Source: a bacterium
GTDB taxonomy: Bacteria > SZUA-79 > Acidulodesulfobacterales > Acidulodesulfobacteraceae
Length of the DNA: 64,000 nucleotides
Assembly: GCA_021789605.1 (NCBI GenBank)
Contig: JAJYJI010000004.1
Location: 49,905-113,904 of the forward strand
Direction of reading: 5' to 3'
Part shown: positions 28,897-37,926 of the stretch, one piece after another
Layout of the letters: the number at the start of each line of letters is the position of its first letter
Numbering within the stretch: the stretch's first letter is position 1
Notes under the pieces: generated by a model
Seen by the model: only the letters and a program-made list of their open reading frames with translations
The model's database searches: none
What the model was told of the DNA's origin: nothing
Position numbers and translations under genes: made by a program

Positions 28897-29955
28897 TTAA
28901 TACGCCATTAAAAGCCCGTTATCTTTAAAATATCCGTAAATTTCAAAACCGCAGTACCAGCATAAACCTTCGGCGGTTATTTTAATTTCGTCCGGATAAA
29001 ATCCTTTTCTGTTTACTATGACATTTTTGCATGACGGGCATATGGTATTCATATGGCCGTTTTCGGCCGAACCGGCGGCATAAATATAATTTAATCCGCA
29101 GGCACTGCCGATATTATAAGCCTTTTGAACTGAAGATGCGCCGGTTTCCGGCGCATCTTTCATTTTATAATAAGGAATAAATTTTGAAATATGCCAGGGG
29201 ATGTTTTTGCCTATCTGCGAGATATAACCCGCTATTCCTTTTAATTCTTCTTCCGAATCGTTATATCCTTCTATGAGAAGGGTCGTTAGCTCTATGTGGA
29301 CGCCGGAGGCAAATAATTTTTCTATAGTATTAAGAACCGGGCGTATAGTCCCTCCGCAAACTTTTCTATAAGAACGGTCGTTAAAAAACTTTATGTCGAT
29401 ATTCGCCGCATCGAGATAATTTCCAAGGGCATTTATCGAAACATCGGTAAAATAGCCGTTAGTAACGAAAATATTTTTAAGCCCTTTCTTAAAGGCTTCC
29501 ATCATTACTTCCAGACCAAACTCTAAGAATATCGAGGGTTCGGTATATGTATATGAAACAGACTTTGCGCCGCAGGCGATAGCCCGCTCTACAATATGAC
29601 GCGGCTCCGTTTCGGGTATAGAGGCTATCTTATTCCGGTAAGCTTTAAGTTCGTCGTCCCTGTATATTTGAGATATATCTGCGTTAAGACAGCCGGGGCA
29701 CCTGAAATTGCAGCCCGGAGAGCCGATAGAATAAGAATGCGAGCCCGGAAGAAAATGAAAAAGCGGTTTTTTTTCGACGGGGTCGTTGAATTGCGCGGCT
29801 ATAATACCGTAATTTACATCGTATAATACGCCGCTTATATTTTTTTTTGTACCGCAAATCCCAAATTTATCTTCTTTTATTTTGCATTCATGCGCGCACT
29901 CATGACAAACCGCATACTCGCTTCCTGCCGTAAATAACCTTATTTCTTTAAGCAT
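28897..29955 (-). CDS. AmrS-like radical SAM protein
   Basis: Radical SAM protein of the PflA-like type called AmrS in the AmmeMemoRadiSam system. The 352 aa contain GCNFRCPGCLN (C82, C86, C89), the preceding GICGTKKNISGVLYDVNYG block, and KPLFHFLPG. An N-terminal CHECAHEC pair and a C-terminal CPSC...CWYCG pair suggest additional metal sites. The usual partner genes (MEMO1-like and AMMECR1-like) are absent here. In this place it may modify a component of the cytochrome/molybdoenzyme system. Function of the family is not well established. Confidence 0.82.
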   Translation of the reverse strand: MLKEIRLFTAGSEYAVCHECAHECKIKEDKFGICGTKKNISGVLYDVNYGIIAAQFNDPVEKKPLFHFLPGSHSYSIGSPGCNFRCPGCLNADISQIYRDDELKAYRNKIASIPETEPRHIVERAIACGAKSVSYTYTEPSIFLEFGLEVMMEAFKKGLKNIFVTNGYFTDVSINALGNYLDAANIDIKFFNDRSYRKVCGGTIRPVLNTIEKLFASGVHIELTTLLIEGYNDSEEELKGIAGYISQIGKNIPWHISKFIPYYKMKDAPETGASSVQKAYNIGSACGLNYIYAAGSAENGHMNTICPSCKNVIVNRKGFYPDEIKITAEGLCWYCGFEIYGYFKDNGLLMAY

Positions 29956-29971
29956 AGATAATAAACCCGGG

Positions 29972-30322
29972 TCACTTTAGGGAGGCAAAATACTTGGCCA
30001 TCCTGTCGAGGTCGTTTTTGCTCAATTTTTTATAAGCGGGCATGGTAGCTTTATAAATTTTCCCTTGAAATATGCCGAAAGAATTAGGGGTGTAAAAATT
30101 TAAAGCCGGGTCTTTAATCTGCCTTCTAAGCCATGCATAACTTCTTATTCTGCCGATATGTGAAAGGTCCGGCCCGAAAGTGCCGCCTTTGCCGTTTATG
30201 GCATGGCATGCCATACAGCCGTTTTTGGTTAATAGCTGTTGAACCGTAGCGGCATGAACCGTCAGCGGGATTACCGTAAAAATTCCTACCATAAAAACCG
30301 TTAATAAGAACGCCTTTTTCAT
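29972..30322 (-). CDS. Exported monohaem c-type cytochrome
   Basis: Small 116-aa periplasmic cytochrome, first gene of the respiratory run. Signal peptide at residues 1-24, haem motif CMACH at 36-40, and the local signature GPDLSHIGRIRSYAWLRRQI shared with the diheme cytochrome at the other end of the locus. A methionine in KATMPAYKKL is the likely axial ligand. AGGAG lies upstream of the ATG. The 204 AT-rich bases upstream should carry the operon promoter; several TATAAT-like hexamers occur but none is clearly best. Confidence 0.9.
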   Translation of the reverse strand: MKKAFLLTVFMVGIFTVIPLTVHAATVQQLLTKNGCMACHAINGKGGTFGPDLSHIGRIRSYAWLRRQIKDPALNFYTPNSFGIFQGKIYKATMPAYKKLSKNDLDRMAKYFASLK

Positions 30323-30526
30323 GATTTTAATCTCCTAATAAATATAATAAGATATGATAAATTTTTATCCCGTTTTAATGCCGGTTATAACTGAAAACCT
30401 CGCACGAAGTCCTTCTTTAATCTAATTTGAATTAATTTAATTTAATATAATATAAATATTGAATGTTTTTATATAGGTTAAATTCTGATTCTTGTGAGAA
30501 ATATACCGACAAAAAAAATAAAAATA

Positions 30527-31186
30527 TTATATTTTTTTAAAATTTTTGAGCTTAAAAAAAATTAAGTCCACTAATTCCGACCTGTTCGAAAAACCCAGCT
30601 TTTCCATTCCCCTCAAACGATACGTGGCAATGGTTTTTTCGCTCAAAAAATGCTTAGCCGCAATTTCTTTATTTTTAAAGCCCTCGGCGATTCCAATCAT
30701 TACCTCCTTTTCCCTGTCGCTTAAAGTATTCCATAATAATTCCTCCCTGCTCGGATTATTCATAACGGCGCCTTCGTCCTTAGCCATAAAATTTTTAAGC
30801 ATTAAAGGATGGATGTACGTTTCTCCCCTTGCAACCGTCCTGATTGCGTATATTAAATCATAATCCATTGCTTTTTCTGGTAAAAAACCGGATGCGCCTT
30901 CACTGATAGCATGTTCCATATATCGATTATCTTCATTCATATTTAAAATCAATATTTTTGAATCGGGCGAAACTTTTTTAATCTTAGAAACGAGGTCCGT
31001 TCCGTTAATTTCCGTCATAGAAACATCAAGCAGCACGACTTGCGGCATTTTTGTTTTTATGATGTCCGCGGCAGAAAAAGCATCGGAGGCCGTCCCTATT
31101 ACGCCGATGTCTTCCTGCGCGTCTAAAAACATTTTTAAAGCCGAAAGCAGTATGGGACGGTTGTCAATCAATATAACGTCGGTCAT
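30527..31186 (-). CDS. NarL/FixJ-type response regulator
   Basis: Two-component regulator of 219 aa. The start is the ATG at 31184-31186 behind GGGAGAA; the open frame reaches 31243 but the extra residues are not receiver-like. The receiver domain begins MTDVILIDNRPILL with the phosphoacceptor Asp at about 54 (VVLLDVSM). The LuxR-type helix-turn-helix is at the C-terminus (LSDREKEVMIGIAEGFKNKEIA). No histidine kinase is adjacent. It is co-oriented with, and upstream of, the cytochrome/molybdoenzyme operon 200 bases away, so it may control it. Confidence 0.92.
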   Translation of the reverse strand: MTDVILIDNRPILLSALKMFLDAQEDIGVIGTASDAFSAADIIKTKMPQVVLLDVSMTEINGTDLVSKIKKVSPDSKILILNMNEDNRYMEHAISEGASGFLPEKAMDYDLIYAIRTVARGETYIHPLMLKNFMAKDEGAVMNNPSREELLWNTLSDREKEVMIGIAEGFKNKEIAAKHFLSEKTIATYRLRGMEKLGFSNRSELVDLIFFKLKNFKKI

Positions 31187-31266
31187 TTTATAGTTCTCCC
31201 GATAACAGGCGGCCGTAAAATTAAATCTGCCTGCCGGTTGCAAGCATTTAATATTTCCTTATATTT

Positions 31267-32427
31267 TTATGCTTTTTTTACCCTCATTATTAAAAGATAA
31301 CATATAAGGGAAGATATAACGAGTATGGCAGGCAGCAAGCCGTAATAATTTTTAAACAATAACCCCGCTATGCTTCCGCCGAAGAAGCTTCCCGAGAATT
31401 GAAGGGTGTTGTAAACCCCCATTGACGTGCCGACTAAAGATTTATCCGATGAAGACGCTACTAATGAAGGCATTATCGGCTCGGTAATGGAGAAGCCGGT
31501 AAAAAAAAGAATTCCTCCGAGAACGATTGCCTGCAAAGCAAAATTATTAAAATCGGAAAATAAAAAAACGGTCGAAAAGGCCATTAATATATAGCTAAGC
31601 TTTAAAAGACGTATTTCATGTCCCATATCCGCTTTTTTTGAGGCTTTCATCATTGCGAAAAGCGAAAAAATCACCATGGGAATCAAAATTTTAAAATAAT
31701 AACCGGTTCCAAGTTCGTTTTTAACTATGAGCGGCAGGCTGAAAAAGAAAACGGTCATAAAAAAAGATAACAAAAAACCTTGAACGGAAAGGTTTGACAA
31801 AGTTTTATTTTTAAGCACTCCGGCGGCATCCTTAAAGGAAATCTCTATCTCTTTAAGCATTTCTTTGCTTTTAGGCTCTTCAACCCATATTAGTATAAAA
31901 AATGCCGAAATTATCCCGAGAATACCGGAAACGTAAAATAAAAAAGGATAGCCGAAATAGCGGGAAAGAAGCGGTCCCGCCACTATGCCTACGACAAAAC
32001 TGAGCCCTATGGGTATGCCGAGGAATGCCATAGCCTTTGTCCTGTCGCTTTCGGAAACGGTATCCGACACTAAAGCGAACGCAACCGAGCTTTCCGCCGC
32101 GACACCCTGTAAAAACCTTAAAGAAATAAGCTCGTAAATATTGGACGTAAATCCTATTATGCACGTTAAAACGCCGAATAAAAGCATTCCGGAAAACAAT
32201 ACGGTTTTTCTTCCGATTTTATCCGACAGATATCCGAACGGTATTTGGAAAATTGCCCTCGAAAGCCCGTAAATGCCGAATGCAATTCCTATTAAAGCGA
32301 GATTTGAAGAAAACTTTTTCGCAAAAAGCACGAAAACGGGCAATACCAGAAAAACCGCCAGCATACGCAAGCCGACTACGGAACTCATCGCCATAATAGT
32401 CTTTTTTTGCGTCTTATTGAAAGCCAT
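31267..32427 (-). CDS. Major facilitator superfamily transporter (12-helix)
   Basis: Inner-membrane carrier of 386 aa with about 12 predicted helices. The MFS loop motif is present as GYLSDKIGRK after helix 2, and a second, weaker one lies in the C-terminal half. Similar to drug-efflux-like MFS proteins such as YajR but without the cytoplasmic C-terminal domain. Substrate unknown. It follows uppS by about 105 bases. Confidence 0.85.
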   Translation of the reverse strand: MAFNKTQKKTIMAMSSVVGLRMLAVFLVLPVFVLFAKKFSSNLALIGIAFGIYGLSRAIFQIPFGYLSDKIGRKTVLFSGMLLFGVLTCIIGFTSNIYELISLRFLQGVAAESSVAFALVSDTVSESDRTKAMAFLGIPIGLSFVVGIVAGPLLSRYFGYPFLFYVSGILGIISAFFILIWVEEPKSKEMLKEIEISFKDAAGVLKNKTLSNLSVQGFLLSFFMTVFFFSLPLIVKNELGTGYYFKILIPMVIFSLFAMMKASKKADMGHEIRLLKLSYILMAFSTVFLFSDFNNFALQAIVLGGILFFTGFSITEPIMPSLVASSSDKSLVGTSMGVYNTLQFSGSFFGGSIAGLLFKNYYGLLPAILVISSLICYLLIMRVKKA

Positions 32428-32487
32428 TGCCCCCGCTCCCGTCTAATAAAAAATAGTTCGTCGCTTTGCCGCCCGCCCGTTTTAGTC

Positions 32488-32522
32488 TTCCGCCTTTGAG
32501 CAAAGGCGGAAAGGCCGGCCTT
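32488..32522. other. Perfect hairpin plus adjacent palindrome downstream of uppS
   Basis: A 10-bp perfect stem (TTCCGCCTTT / AAAGGCGGAA) with a GAGC loop at 32488-32511 abuts the 12-bp palindrome AAGGCCGGCCTT at 32511-32522. It sits 11 bases after the uppS stop. There is no T-tract on either side, so it is probably an mRNA-stabilising or processing element, not a standard terminator. Confidence 0.5.
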
Positions 32523-32532
32523 ATGTTAAAAA

Positions 32533-33423
32533 TTATTTTCCCGCGCGAATACTGCGCGACTGATAGCTTCTTATCGCCCTTAAAAAATCTATTTCCCTGA
32601 ACTCCGGCCAGTAGGCGTCGCAGAAATAAAATTCGCTGTATGCGCTCTGCCATAAAAGAAAACCGGAAAGCCTTATTTCGCCGCTTGTTCTAATAATTAA
32701 ATCCGGGTCCGGGGAATTTTTTGCATAAAGATATTTAGAAATGTTTTCCACGGTAATAATGTTGGACAGGTAATCGTAATCGTCCCCCAAATTGGAAGGA
32801 CATGCAGCATTATCCGCGTCGAAAGCCGGAACTTCCGCGGCGGTTCGACCTTTATAGCCGTTAATTGCCGGATAAACCGGATTTAATTTTGTTTTAATAT
32901 AAGCGTTATCGGAAATGAAATTTATTATGGCATCGCATATTTCCTGCCTTCCGCCGTAACCTAAAGCGATATAAAGCCTCAGATTGGAATAATCTTTCGT
33001 CTTATCCTCGAGCCTGTCTATAATGTCTGTCAAATCCGGGGAAAAAAGCTCTCTTTTGCCTATGACGGAAACTTTTATTTTATTTTCGTTAATAAATTTA
33101 GAATTAATATAAAATTCCAGCTGAGATTTGATAATTTCAAGCAGGCCTTCAACTTCCGATTTATTTCTTTTAAAATTATCGGTGGAAAAAGCCCACACCG
33201 TTACGACCTTAATATTTAGTTCTAAGCACCACGACAGAACTTCGTATAATTTATCCGCCCCTTTTTTATGCCCCTTGTATGCATCTTCAAATCCGTATTT
33301 TTTGGCATATCGCCTGTTTCCGTCAAGTATTATCCCGATATGCCGGGGAATCTTAAATCGCGATACGCTTCTTTTAAGTTTTTTTGTATAATAATAATAT
33401 ATTATTTTTTTTATGAAAGTCAT
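32533..33423 (-). CDS. uppS: Undecaprenyl (isoprenyl) diphosphate synthase
   Basis: Cis-prenyltransferase that makes the lipid carrier for peptidoglycan. The 296 aa include HIGIILDGNRRYAKK, with the catalytic Asp at about 34 (usual motif DGNGRWA). RTSGE-x-RLSGFLLWQSAYSEFYF lies near the C-terminus. The protein carries about 35 extra residues before the C-terminal substrate-binding block (around NGYKGRTAAEVPAF), making it longer than the usual 240-255 aa. The insertion is in frame and ends before the conserved DPDLIIRTSGE, so it is probably a loop extension. Confidence 0.93.
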   Translation of the reverse strand: MTFIKKIIYYYYTKKLKRSVSRFKIPRHIGIILDGNRRYAKKYGFEDAYKGHKKGADKLYEVLSWCLELNIKVVTVWAFSTDNFKRNKSEVEGLLEIIKSQLEFYINSKFINENKIKVSVIGKRELFSPDLTDIIDRLEDKTKDYSNLRLYIALGYGGRQEICDAIINFISDNAYIKTKLNPVYPAINGYKGRTAAEVPAFDADNAACPSNLGDDYDYLSNIITVENISKYLYAKNSPDPDLIIRTSGEIRLSGFLLWQSAYSEFYFCDAYWPEFREIDFLRAIRSYQSRSIRAGK

Positions 33424-33516
33424 TATTTCCCGTACTATAATCGAACTTGGCCGGCTATCTAAACTATATTATATAAATAATTTTATATAATGGTTATATA
33501 ATTATATAATTAAACT

Positions 33517-33575
33517 ATGCGGCTATGGCAATTACCCGCAATGGTTTAGCCGCGTTTGAACGCGGCTGTTTTTTA
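33517..33575 (+). promoter_or_regulatory. Leader with strong terminator and competing stem, upstream of a five-gene operon
   Basis: An intrinsic terminator with arms AGCCGCGTT (33548-33556) and AACGCGGCT (33559-33567) is followed by GTTTTTTATCC on the plus strand. No plus-strand gene precedes it. The 5' arm is also complementary to GCGGCTA at 33519-33525 (TAGCCGC at 33547-33553), so an earlier stem and the terminator exclude each other. A ten-codon frame, MRLWQLPAMV-stop, runs from 33517 to the terminator but has no ribosome site. The layout fits transcription attenuation of the hydrolase-aspS operon or a short terminated RNA. No known riboswitch consensus was recognised. Confidence 0.6.
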
Positions 33576-33649
33576 TCCTTTTATTTTATGCGCCATTATA
33601 TCATATTTTAATAAATTTTTGAACACGCGCGGTTAAAAAAACATAAATT

Positions 33650-34501
33650 ATGCCCTTTATTAAATTAAACGAAGCCGGTTTTTTTTATATACTGCACAGG
33701 CATTCCGCCGCAAATAAATCTCCTTCCGTAATACTTATTCACGGCGCCGGCGGAAACCACCTTTCCATGCTGCCGATTTTCGGCTATATAAAGAAAAAAT
33801 ACGGCGGTTTTTTCGACGTCCTGGTTTTCGACCTGCCTTTTCACTTCAGGTCTGCGGAGGCGGGGGCAAGAGGAACGGCTCAAAACTTTACCGCGCCGGG
33901 AAATAAAGGAATAGATTTTTATGCGGAAGCCGTAAACGCCCTGATATTAAAATTGTTGGGAAAAGACCGGCCCATTATTTTAATAGGCCATTCTATGGGC
34001 GCTCAGATTTGCATTAAATACTCTTCGTTATTTCCCGGAAGGGTAAAAAAGGCAATGCTGATTGCCGGATGCCATAATGTCGCGATAAGCGATGCTTTTA
34101 TAAAAAGTCTGGAAAGTTCGTTTGAAAGAACTATCGGAATTTTTCTTAAAGACGCTCTCGCCGCGAGGGATAAAAATATTTTGGATGAAGCGCTGGCGGA
34201 CATAAAAAGAACCCCTGCCGAAACCGTAATAAACGATTTTAAATACGTAAAATATTTTAGCGGACATTATAATGCCGACATAAGACGGGTCAACGGGAGC
34301 AAAATTTTTTTTGACCTGATATATTCAAAAAAAGATTTAATTATAAGGGGCGGATGCGTTATGGAACTTCATAAAAAGTTGGCGAATTCAGAGATTAACG
34401 AAATTCCGTCAAAGAATCATATCGATTTTTTATATGAAAATTATTACATGGAAAAAGAAATCGATAAATTTTTATTGACACAGGCAAGGTTAAAATTATA
34501 A
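33650..34501 (+). CDS. Alpha/beta hydrolase
   Basis: 283-aa alpha/beta-hydrolase-fold protein. The oxyanion-hole segment is ILIHGAGGNHLSM, and the nucleophile elbow is GHSMGAQ with Ser at about 115. A C-terminal His in SKNHIDFL completes a plausible triad, with an acid near DLIYSKKDLI. No signal peptide. Substrate cannot be inferred. It is the first gene of a plus-strand run ending at 40299, with gaps of 77, 32, 19 and 6 bases. Confidence 0.85.
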   Translation: MPFIKLNEAGFFYILHRHSAANKSPSVILIHGAGGNHLSMLPIFGYIKKKYGGFFDVLVFDLPFHFRSAEAGARGTAQNFTAPGNKGIDFYAEAVNALILKLLGKDRPIILIGHSMGAQICIKYSSLFPGRVKKAMLIAGCHNVAISDAFIKSLESSFERTIGIFLKDALAARDKNILDEALADIKRTPAETVINDFKYVKYFSGHYNADIRRVNGSKIFFDLIYSKKDLIIRGGCVMELHKKLANSEINEIPSKNHIDFLYENYYMEKEIDKFLLTQARLKL

Positions 34502-34578
34502 ACTTTAAAATTGAACTTTAGATTAAAGAGGTATTCCGAAATTTAATTTTTACGGAAAACGGGGAAAAATTACAGAAT

Positions 34579-36375
34579 ATGCAGAGCGCCTTAAAAAGCG
34601 GCATGAGAACCTTATGCGAAGACGTAAGCGAATCCGATACGGGTAAAAAATTTACCTTTAAAGGATGGGTTATGCACTATAGGGACCACGGCGGCCTTAT
34701 TTTTATCGATTTAAGGGACTATTCCGGCGTATTGCAGGTGGTATTCGACGAAAACATTCATAACGAATCCTTTAAAACCGCTAAAAAATTAAAAAACGAG
34801 TATGTAGTATCGATTTCTGGAACGGTAAGAAAAAGGCCTGACGGAACGGAAAATGCCGGCTTAAAAACGGGACGGCTTGAACTTTTGGCGGAATCCGCCC
34901 AGATTCTTAACGCATGCGAAACGCTCCCGTTTCAGATAGACGAAGAAACGGAGGTCAACGAATTTACCCGCCTTAAATACAGGTATTTAGATTTAAGGAG
35001 CAAAAGATTAAAAGACAATATAATATTCCGGTCGAAATTTACCTATCTTATAAGGGAATTTTTAAACAATAAAGGTTTTTTCGATATTGAAACGCCGTTT
35101 TTAACGAAAAGCACGCCCGAAGGCTCAAGGGATTTTCTTGTTCCTTCGAGATTAAGCGGCGGCCATTTTTTCGCGCTTCCCCAATCGCCCCAGCTGTTTA
35201 AACAAATTCTTATGGTCAGCGGCTTCGAAAGATACTATCAGATAGTAAGATGTTTCAGGGACGAAGATTTAAGGGCGGACAGACAGCCTGAATTTACCCA
35301 GCTCGATATGGAAATGTCTTTTGTAGAAACCGGAGACGTCATTGCCGTCGCGGAAGAACTCTTCTCCCTTATATTTCATAAACTTCTGGGAATAAAATTG
35401 GATGTTCCCTTTAAAACGCTGGATTACGACGAAGCCATGGATAAATTCGGCAGCGATAAACCTGATACGAGATTCGGATTGTTTTTGTCCAATTTAACCG
35501 ATATCTTTGCGAACTCGACTCTGAACGTTTTTAGGGATAACATTTTGAAAGGCGGAGTTATAAAAGCGGTTTGCCTTCCGGGAGGCGCAAGCCTTCTTTC
35601 AAGGAAGGACATAGACGGTCTTATGGCTGTGATAAAGGATTTCGGGGGCAAAGGACTTGCATGGACGAAAGTCGCGGAAAATAATCTGCTTGAAGGCGGC
35701 GTCTCCAAATTTATTACCGCGGAGGAAAGAACTGCTTTAATAGAAAGACTCGAAGCAAAAAGCGGCGATATAATATTTTATCAGGCGGATTCAAAGAAAA
35801 CGGCCGACGGCGTTCTCGGCAGGCTGAGGCTTTATCTTGCAAAAAAATTTAATCTTATTTCCGATGACAGGTTCGATTTTTTATGGGTCGTCAATTTCCC
35901 TTTATTTGAATATTCCGAAGAAGAGAAAAAACTTGTTTCCGTCCATCATCCTTTTACGCTTCCATCGGAGACGGGACTAGATTTGCTTGAAAAATCTCCT
36001 CTTTCGGTTAAATCTGACAGTTACGACCTGGTATTTAACGGGGAAGAAATAGGCGGAGGAAGCATAAGGATTCACGACCCCAAACTGCAGGCGAAAATTT
36101 TCGATATACTTTCTATTTCGCCCGAAGATGCAAAACTTAAATTCGGCTTTTTGCTAGACGCGTTAAGTTTCGGCGCTCCGCCCCACGGCGGTATTGCGTT
36201 CGGCATCGACAGGGTTTTGATGCTTCTCAGAAACGAAAGCTCTATTAGGGACGTGATAGCTTTTCCGAAAACGCAGAAAGGATATTGTCCGCTATCGGAC
36301 GCTCCTTCCGCCGTCAAAGACGCCCAGCTTAAAGAACTGGGTATAAAATTGCGGGAAAAGCCCGATAAAAAATAA
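34579..36375 (+). CDS. aspS: Aspartyl-tRNA synthetase (bacterial type)
   Basis: Class II synthetase of 598 aa. The N-terminal OB-fold anticodon domain includes GWVMHYRDHGGLIFIDLRDYSG. Motif 2 is FRDEDLRADRQPEFTQLD, a bacterial GAD insertion domain is central, and motif 3 is GIAFGIDRVLML. Length fits the bacterial form. Whether it is strictly aspartyl or also charges tRNA-Asn cannot be read with certainty; gatCAB was not seen in the window. Confidence 0.96.
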   Translation: MQSALKSGMRTLCEDVSESDTGKKFTFKGWVMHYRDHGGLIFIDLRDYSGVLQVVFDENIHNESFKTAKKLKNEYVVSISGTVRKRPDGTENAGLKTGRLELLAESAQILNACETLPFQIDEETEVNEFTRLKYRYLDLRSKRLKDNIIFRSKFTYLIREFLNNKGFFDIETPFLTKSTPEGSRDFLVPSRLSGGHFFALPQSPQLFKQILMVSGFERYYQIVRCFRDEDLRADRQPEFTQLDMEMSFVETGDVIAVAEELFSLIFHKLLGIKLDVPFKTLDYDEAMDKFGSDKPDTRFGLFLSNLTDIFANSTLNVFRDNILKGGVIKAVCLPGGASLLSRKDIDGLMAVIKDFGGKGLAWTKVAENNLLEGGVSKFITAEERTALIERLEAKSGDIIFYQADSKKTADGVLGRLRLYLAKKFNLISDDRFDFLWVVNFPLFEYSEEEKKLVSVHHPFTLPSETGLDLLEKSPLSVKSDSYDLVFNGEEIGGGSIRIHDPKLQAKIFDILSISPEDAKLKFGFLLDALSFGAPPHGGIAFGIDRVLMLLRNESSIRDVIAFPKTQKGYCPLSDAPSAVKDAQLKELGIKLREKPDKK

Positions 36376-36407
36376 TAAAATCTGAATAAAAACAGGAGGG
36401 CATTAAA

Positions 36408-37907
36408 TTGAACAAAGAATCGTCATTTCCTCATCCGTATTTTTCATCCCATCCAAACTGGAAATGGTTTATATTATCGACAGTTCTTGTCGGCGCGACT
36501 ATGTCCGCGCTTGACGTTAGCATAGTCAACGTAGCAATGCCAACTATGGAGCACAGCTTTACGGTTCCGATGTCCGTAATAGAATGGGTTGCAATGGCGT
36601 ATATGCTTACGCTAACCATTTTCCTGCCGCTTTTTGGCCGGCTTGCCGACATGTTCGGGCGGACTAAAATGTACAGTTTCGGTTTTATCGTTTTTACCGT
36701 TGGTTCCGCTCTGTGCGGATTGGCGCCCAGCGCCGATTTTTTAATTTTTGCCCGCGTGCTTCAGGCCGTAGGCGCAGGTTTGCTTCAGGCTAACTCGGTT
36801 GCCATAATAACCCAGGCTTTTCCTTCAAACGAACTTGGAAAGGCTATCGGGCTTCAGGGCTCCATTCAGGCTATCGCCATGTCAGTCGGGCCTTTCGTAG
36901 GCGGCATGTTAATCGCTTTAATAAACTGGCGTCTGATATTTTACGTCAACGTTCCGATAGGAATTATAGGAATACTTATGGCGATATTTATCTTGCCGTC
37001 CAGCAAAGCTAACGTTAAAAAAGCGAAAGAAAAAATAGATTACTTAGGAATATCGTTCTTTGCTATCGGGCTCGCCTTTCTCATTTTAGCGTTGAACGAA
37101 GGCAACAAATTCGGCTGGACGTCCGGAATTATTCTAACCTACTTTGCCGCCGCAGCCGTGTTTTTACCCCTCTTTATATTTACCGAGCTTAAGGTTAAAC
37201 ATCCTATGATAGACCTTACGCTTTTCAAAAAATGGGGCTTTTCCGGCGGAAATATTACGGGTTTGCTCTCATACTACGTTCTGTTCGCCGTTCTTTTTTT
37301 AATGCCGTTTTACCTTGAAGACCTTCTGCATTACAACGCGGCCGTTACGGGCTCCCTTCTTACGCCTATACCTTTATCCATGGCTATAATAGCGCCTTTC
37401 GCAGGAGCCATATCGGATAAAGTAGGCTCCAGAATTATGACGACGGTCGGCATGTTTATCTGTATGATAGCTGCTATTCTTCTATCGTTTTTAGGCTCTA
37501 CCGTAAATATCTATTACCTTATTTTTTCGTTTATTATTTTGGGCATCGGAATGGGCATATTCACCCCGCCGAATAACAGCGCCATTATGCTTTCTGCGCC
37601 TCCGGAAAGGCTCGGCGTCGCGGGCGGAATACTAAATATGATGAGAGCATTGGGGCTTATATTCGGGGTCGATATTTCCGGACTGATATTTATGTCGTTA
37701 AAACACAATTATATAGATTCTCACGGCGGAAACGTTAAATCCGCCATTATTCCGGCTTCTATCGCCGACAGAGCATTTATCCACGGTTTTTTTATCGTTA
37801 TGATAACCTTGATAGCCATAAATATTTTTGCGATGATAATATCCGTCGCCAAGAAAAATGTAAAAATTAAAAAAATAGAAGGGGCGGAACCAATAGACTT
37901 AATGTAG
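36408..37907 (+). CDS. DHA2-family multidrug efflux MFS transporter
   Basis: 499-aa EmrB/QacA-like proton antiporter with about 14 helices. SALDVSIVNVAMPTM in helix 1 and GRLADMFGRTKMY in the following loop are typical. It starts with TTG, 8 bases behind a strong AGGAGGG, so the non-ATG start is well supported. It has no adjacent EmrA or TolC partner in the window. It lies between aspS and the IorA-like gene. Confidence 0.9.
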   Translation: MNKESSFPHPYFSSHPNWKWFILSTVLVGATMSALDVSIVNVAMPTMEHSFTVPMSVIEWVAMAYMLTLTIFLPLFGRLADMFGRTKMYSFGFIVFTVGSALCGLAPSADFLIFARVLQAVGAGLLQANSVAIITQAFPSNELGKAIGLQGSIQAIAMSVGPFVGGMLIALINWRLIFYVNVPIGIIGILMAIFILPSSKANVKKAKEKIDYLGISFFAIGLAFLILALNEGNKFGWTSGIILTYFAAAAVFLPLFIFTELKVKHPMIDLTLFKKWGFSGGNITGLLSYYVLFAVLFLMPFYLEDLLHYNAAVTGSLLTPIPLSMAIIAPFAGAISDKVGSRIMTTVGMFICMIAAILLSFLGSTVNIYYLIFSFIILGIGMGIFTPPNNSAIMLSAPPERLGVAGGILNMMRALGLIFGVDISGLIFMSLKHNYIDSHGGNVKSAIIPASIADRAFIHGFFIVMITLIAINIFAMIISVAKKNVKIKKIEGAEPIDLM

Positions 37908-37926
37908 CCTGATATAAATTACAATT

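Noticed and set aside
33517..33575. T-box or fluoride/guanidine-type riboswitch
   Set aside because: The conserved T-box sequence and the known small-riboswitch cores could not be matched; only the terminator/alternative-stem layout is supported.
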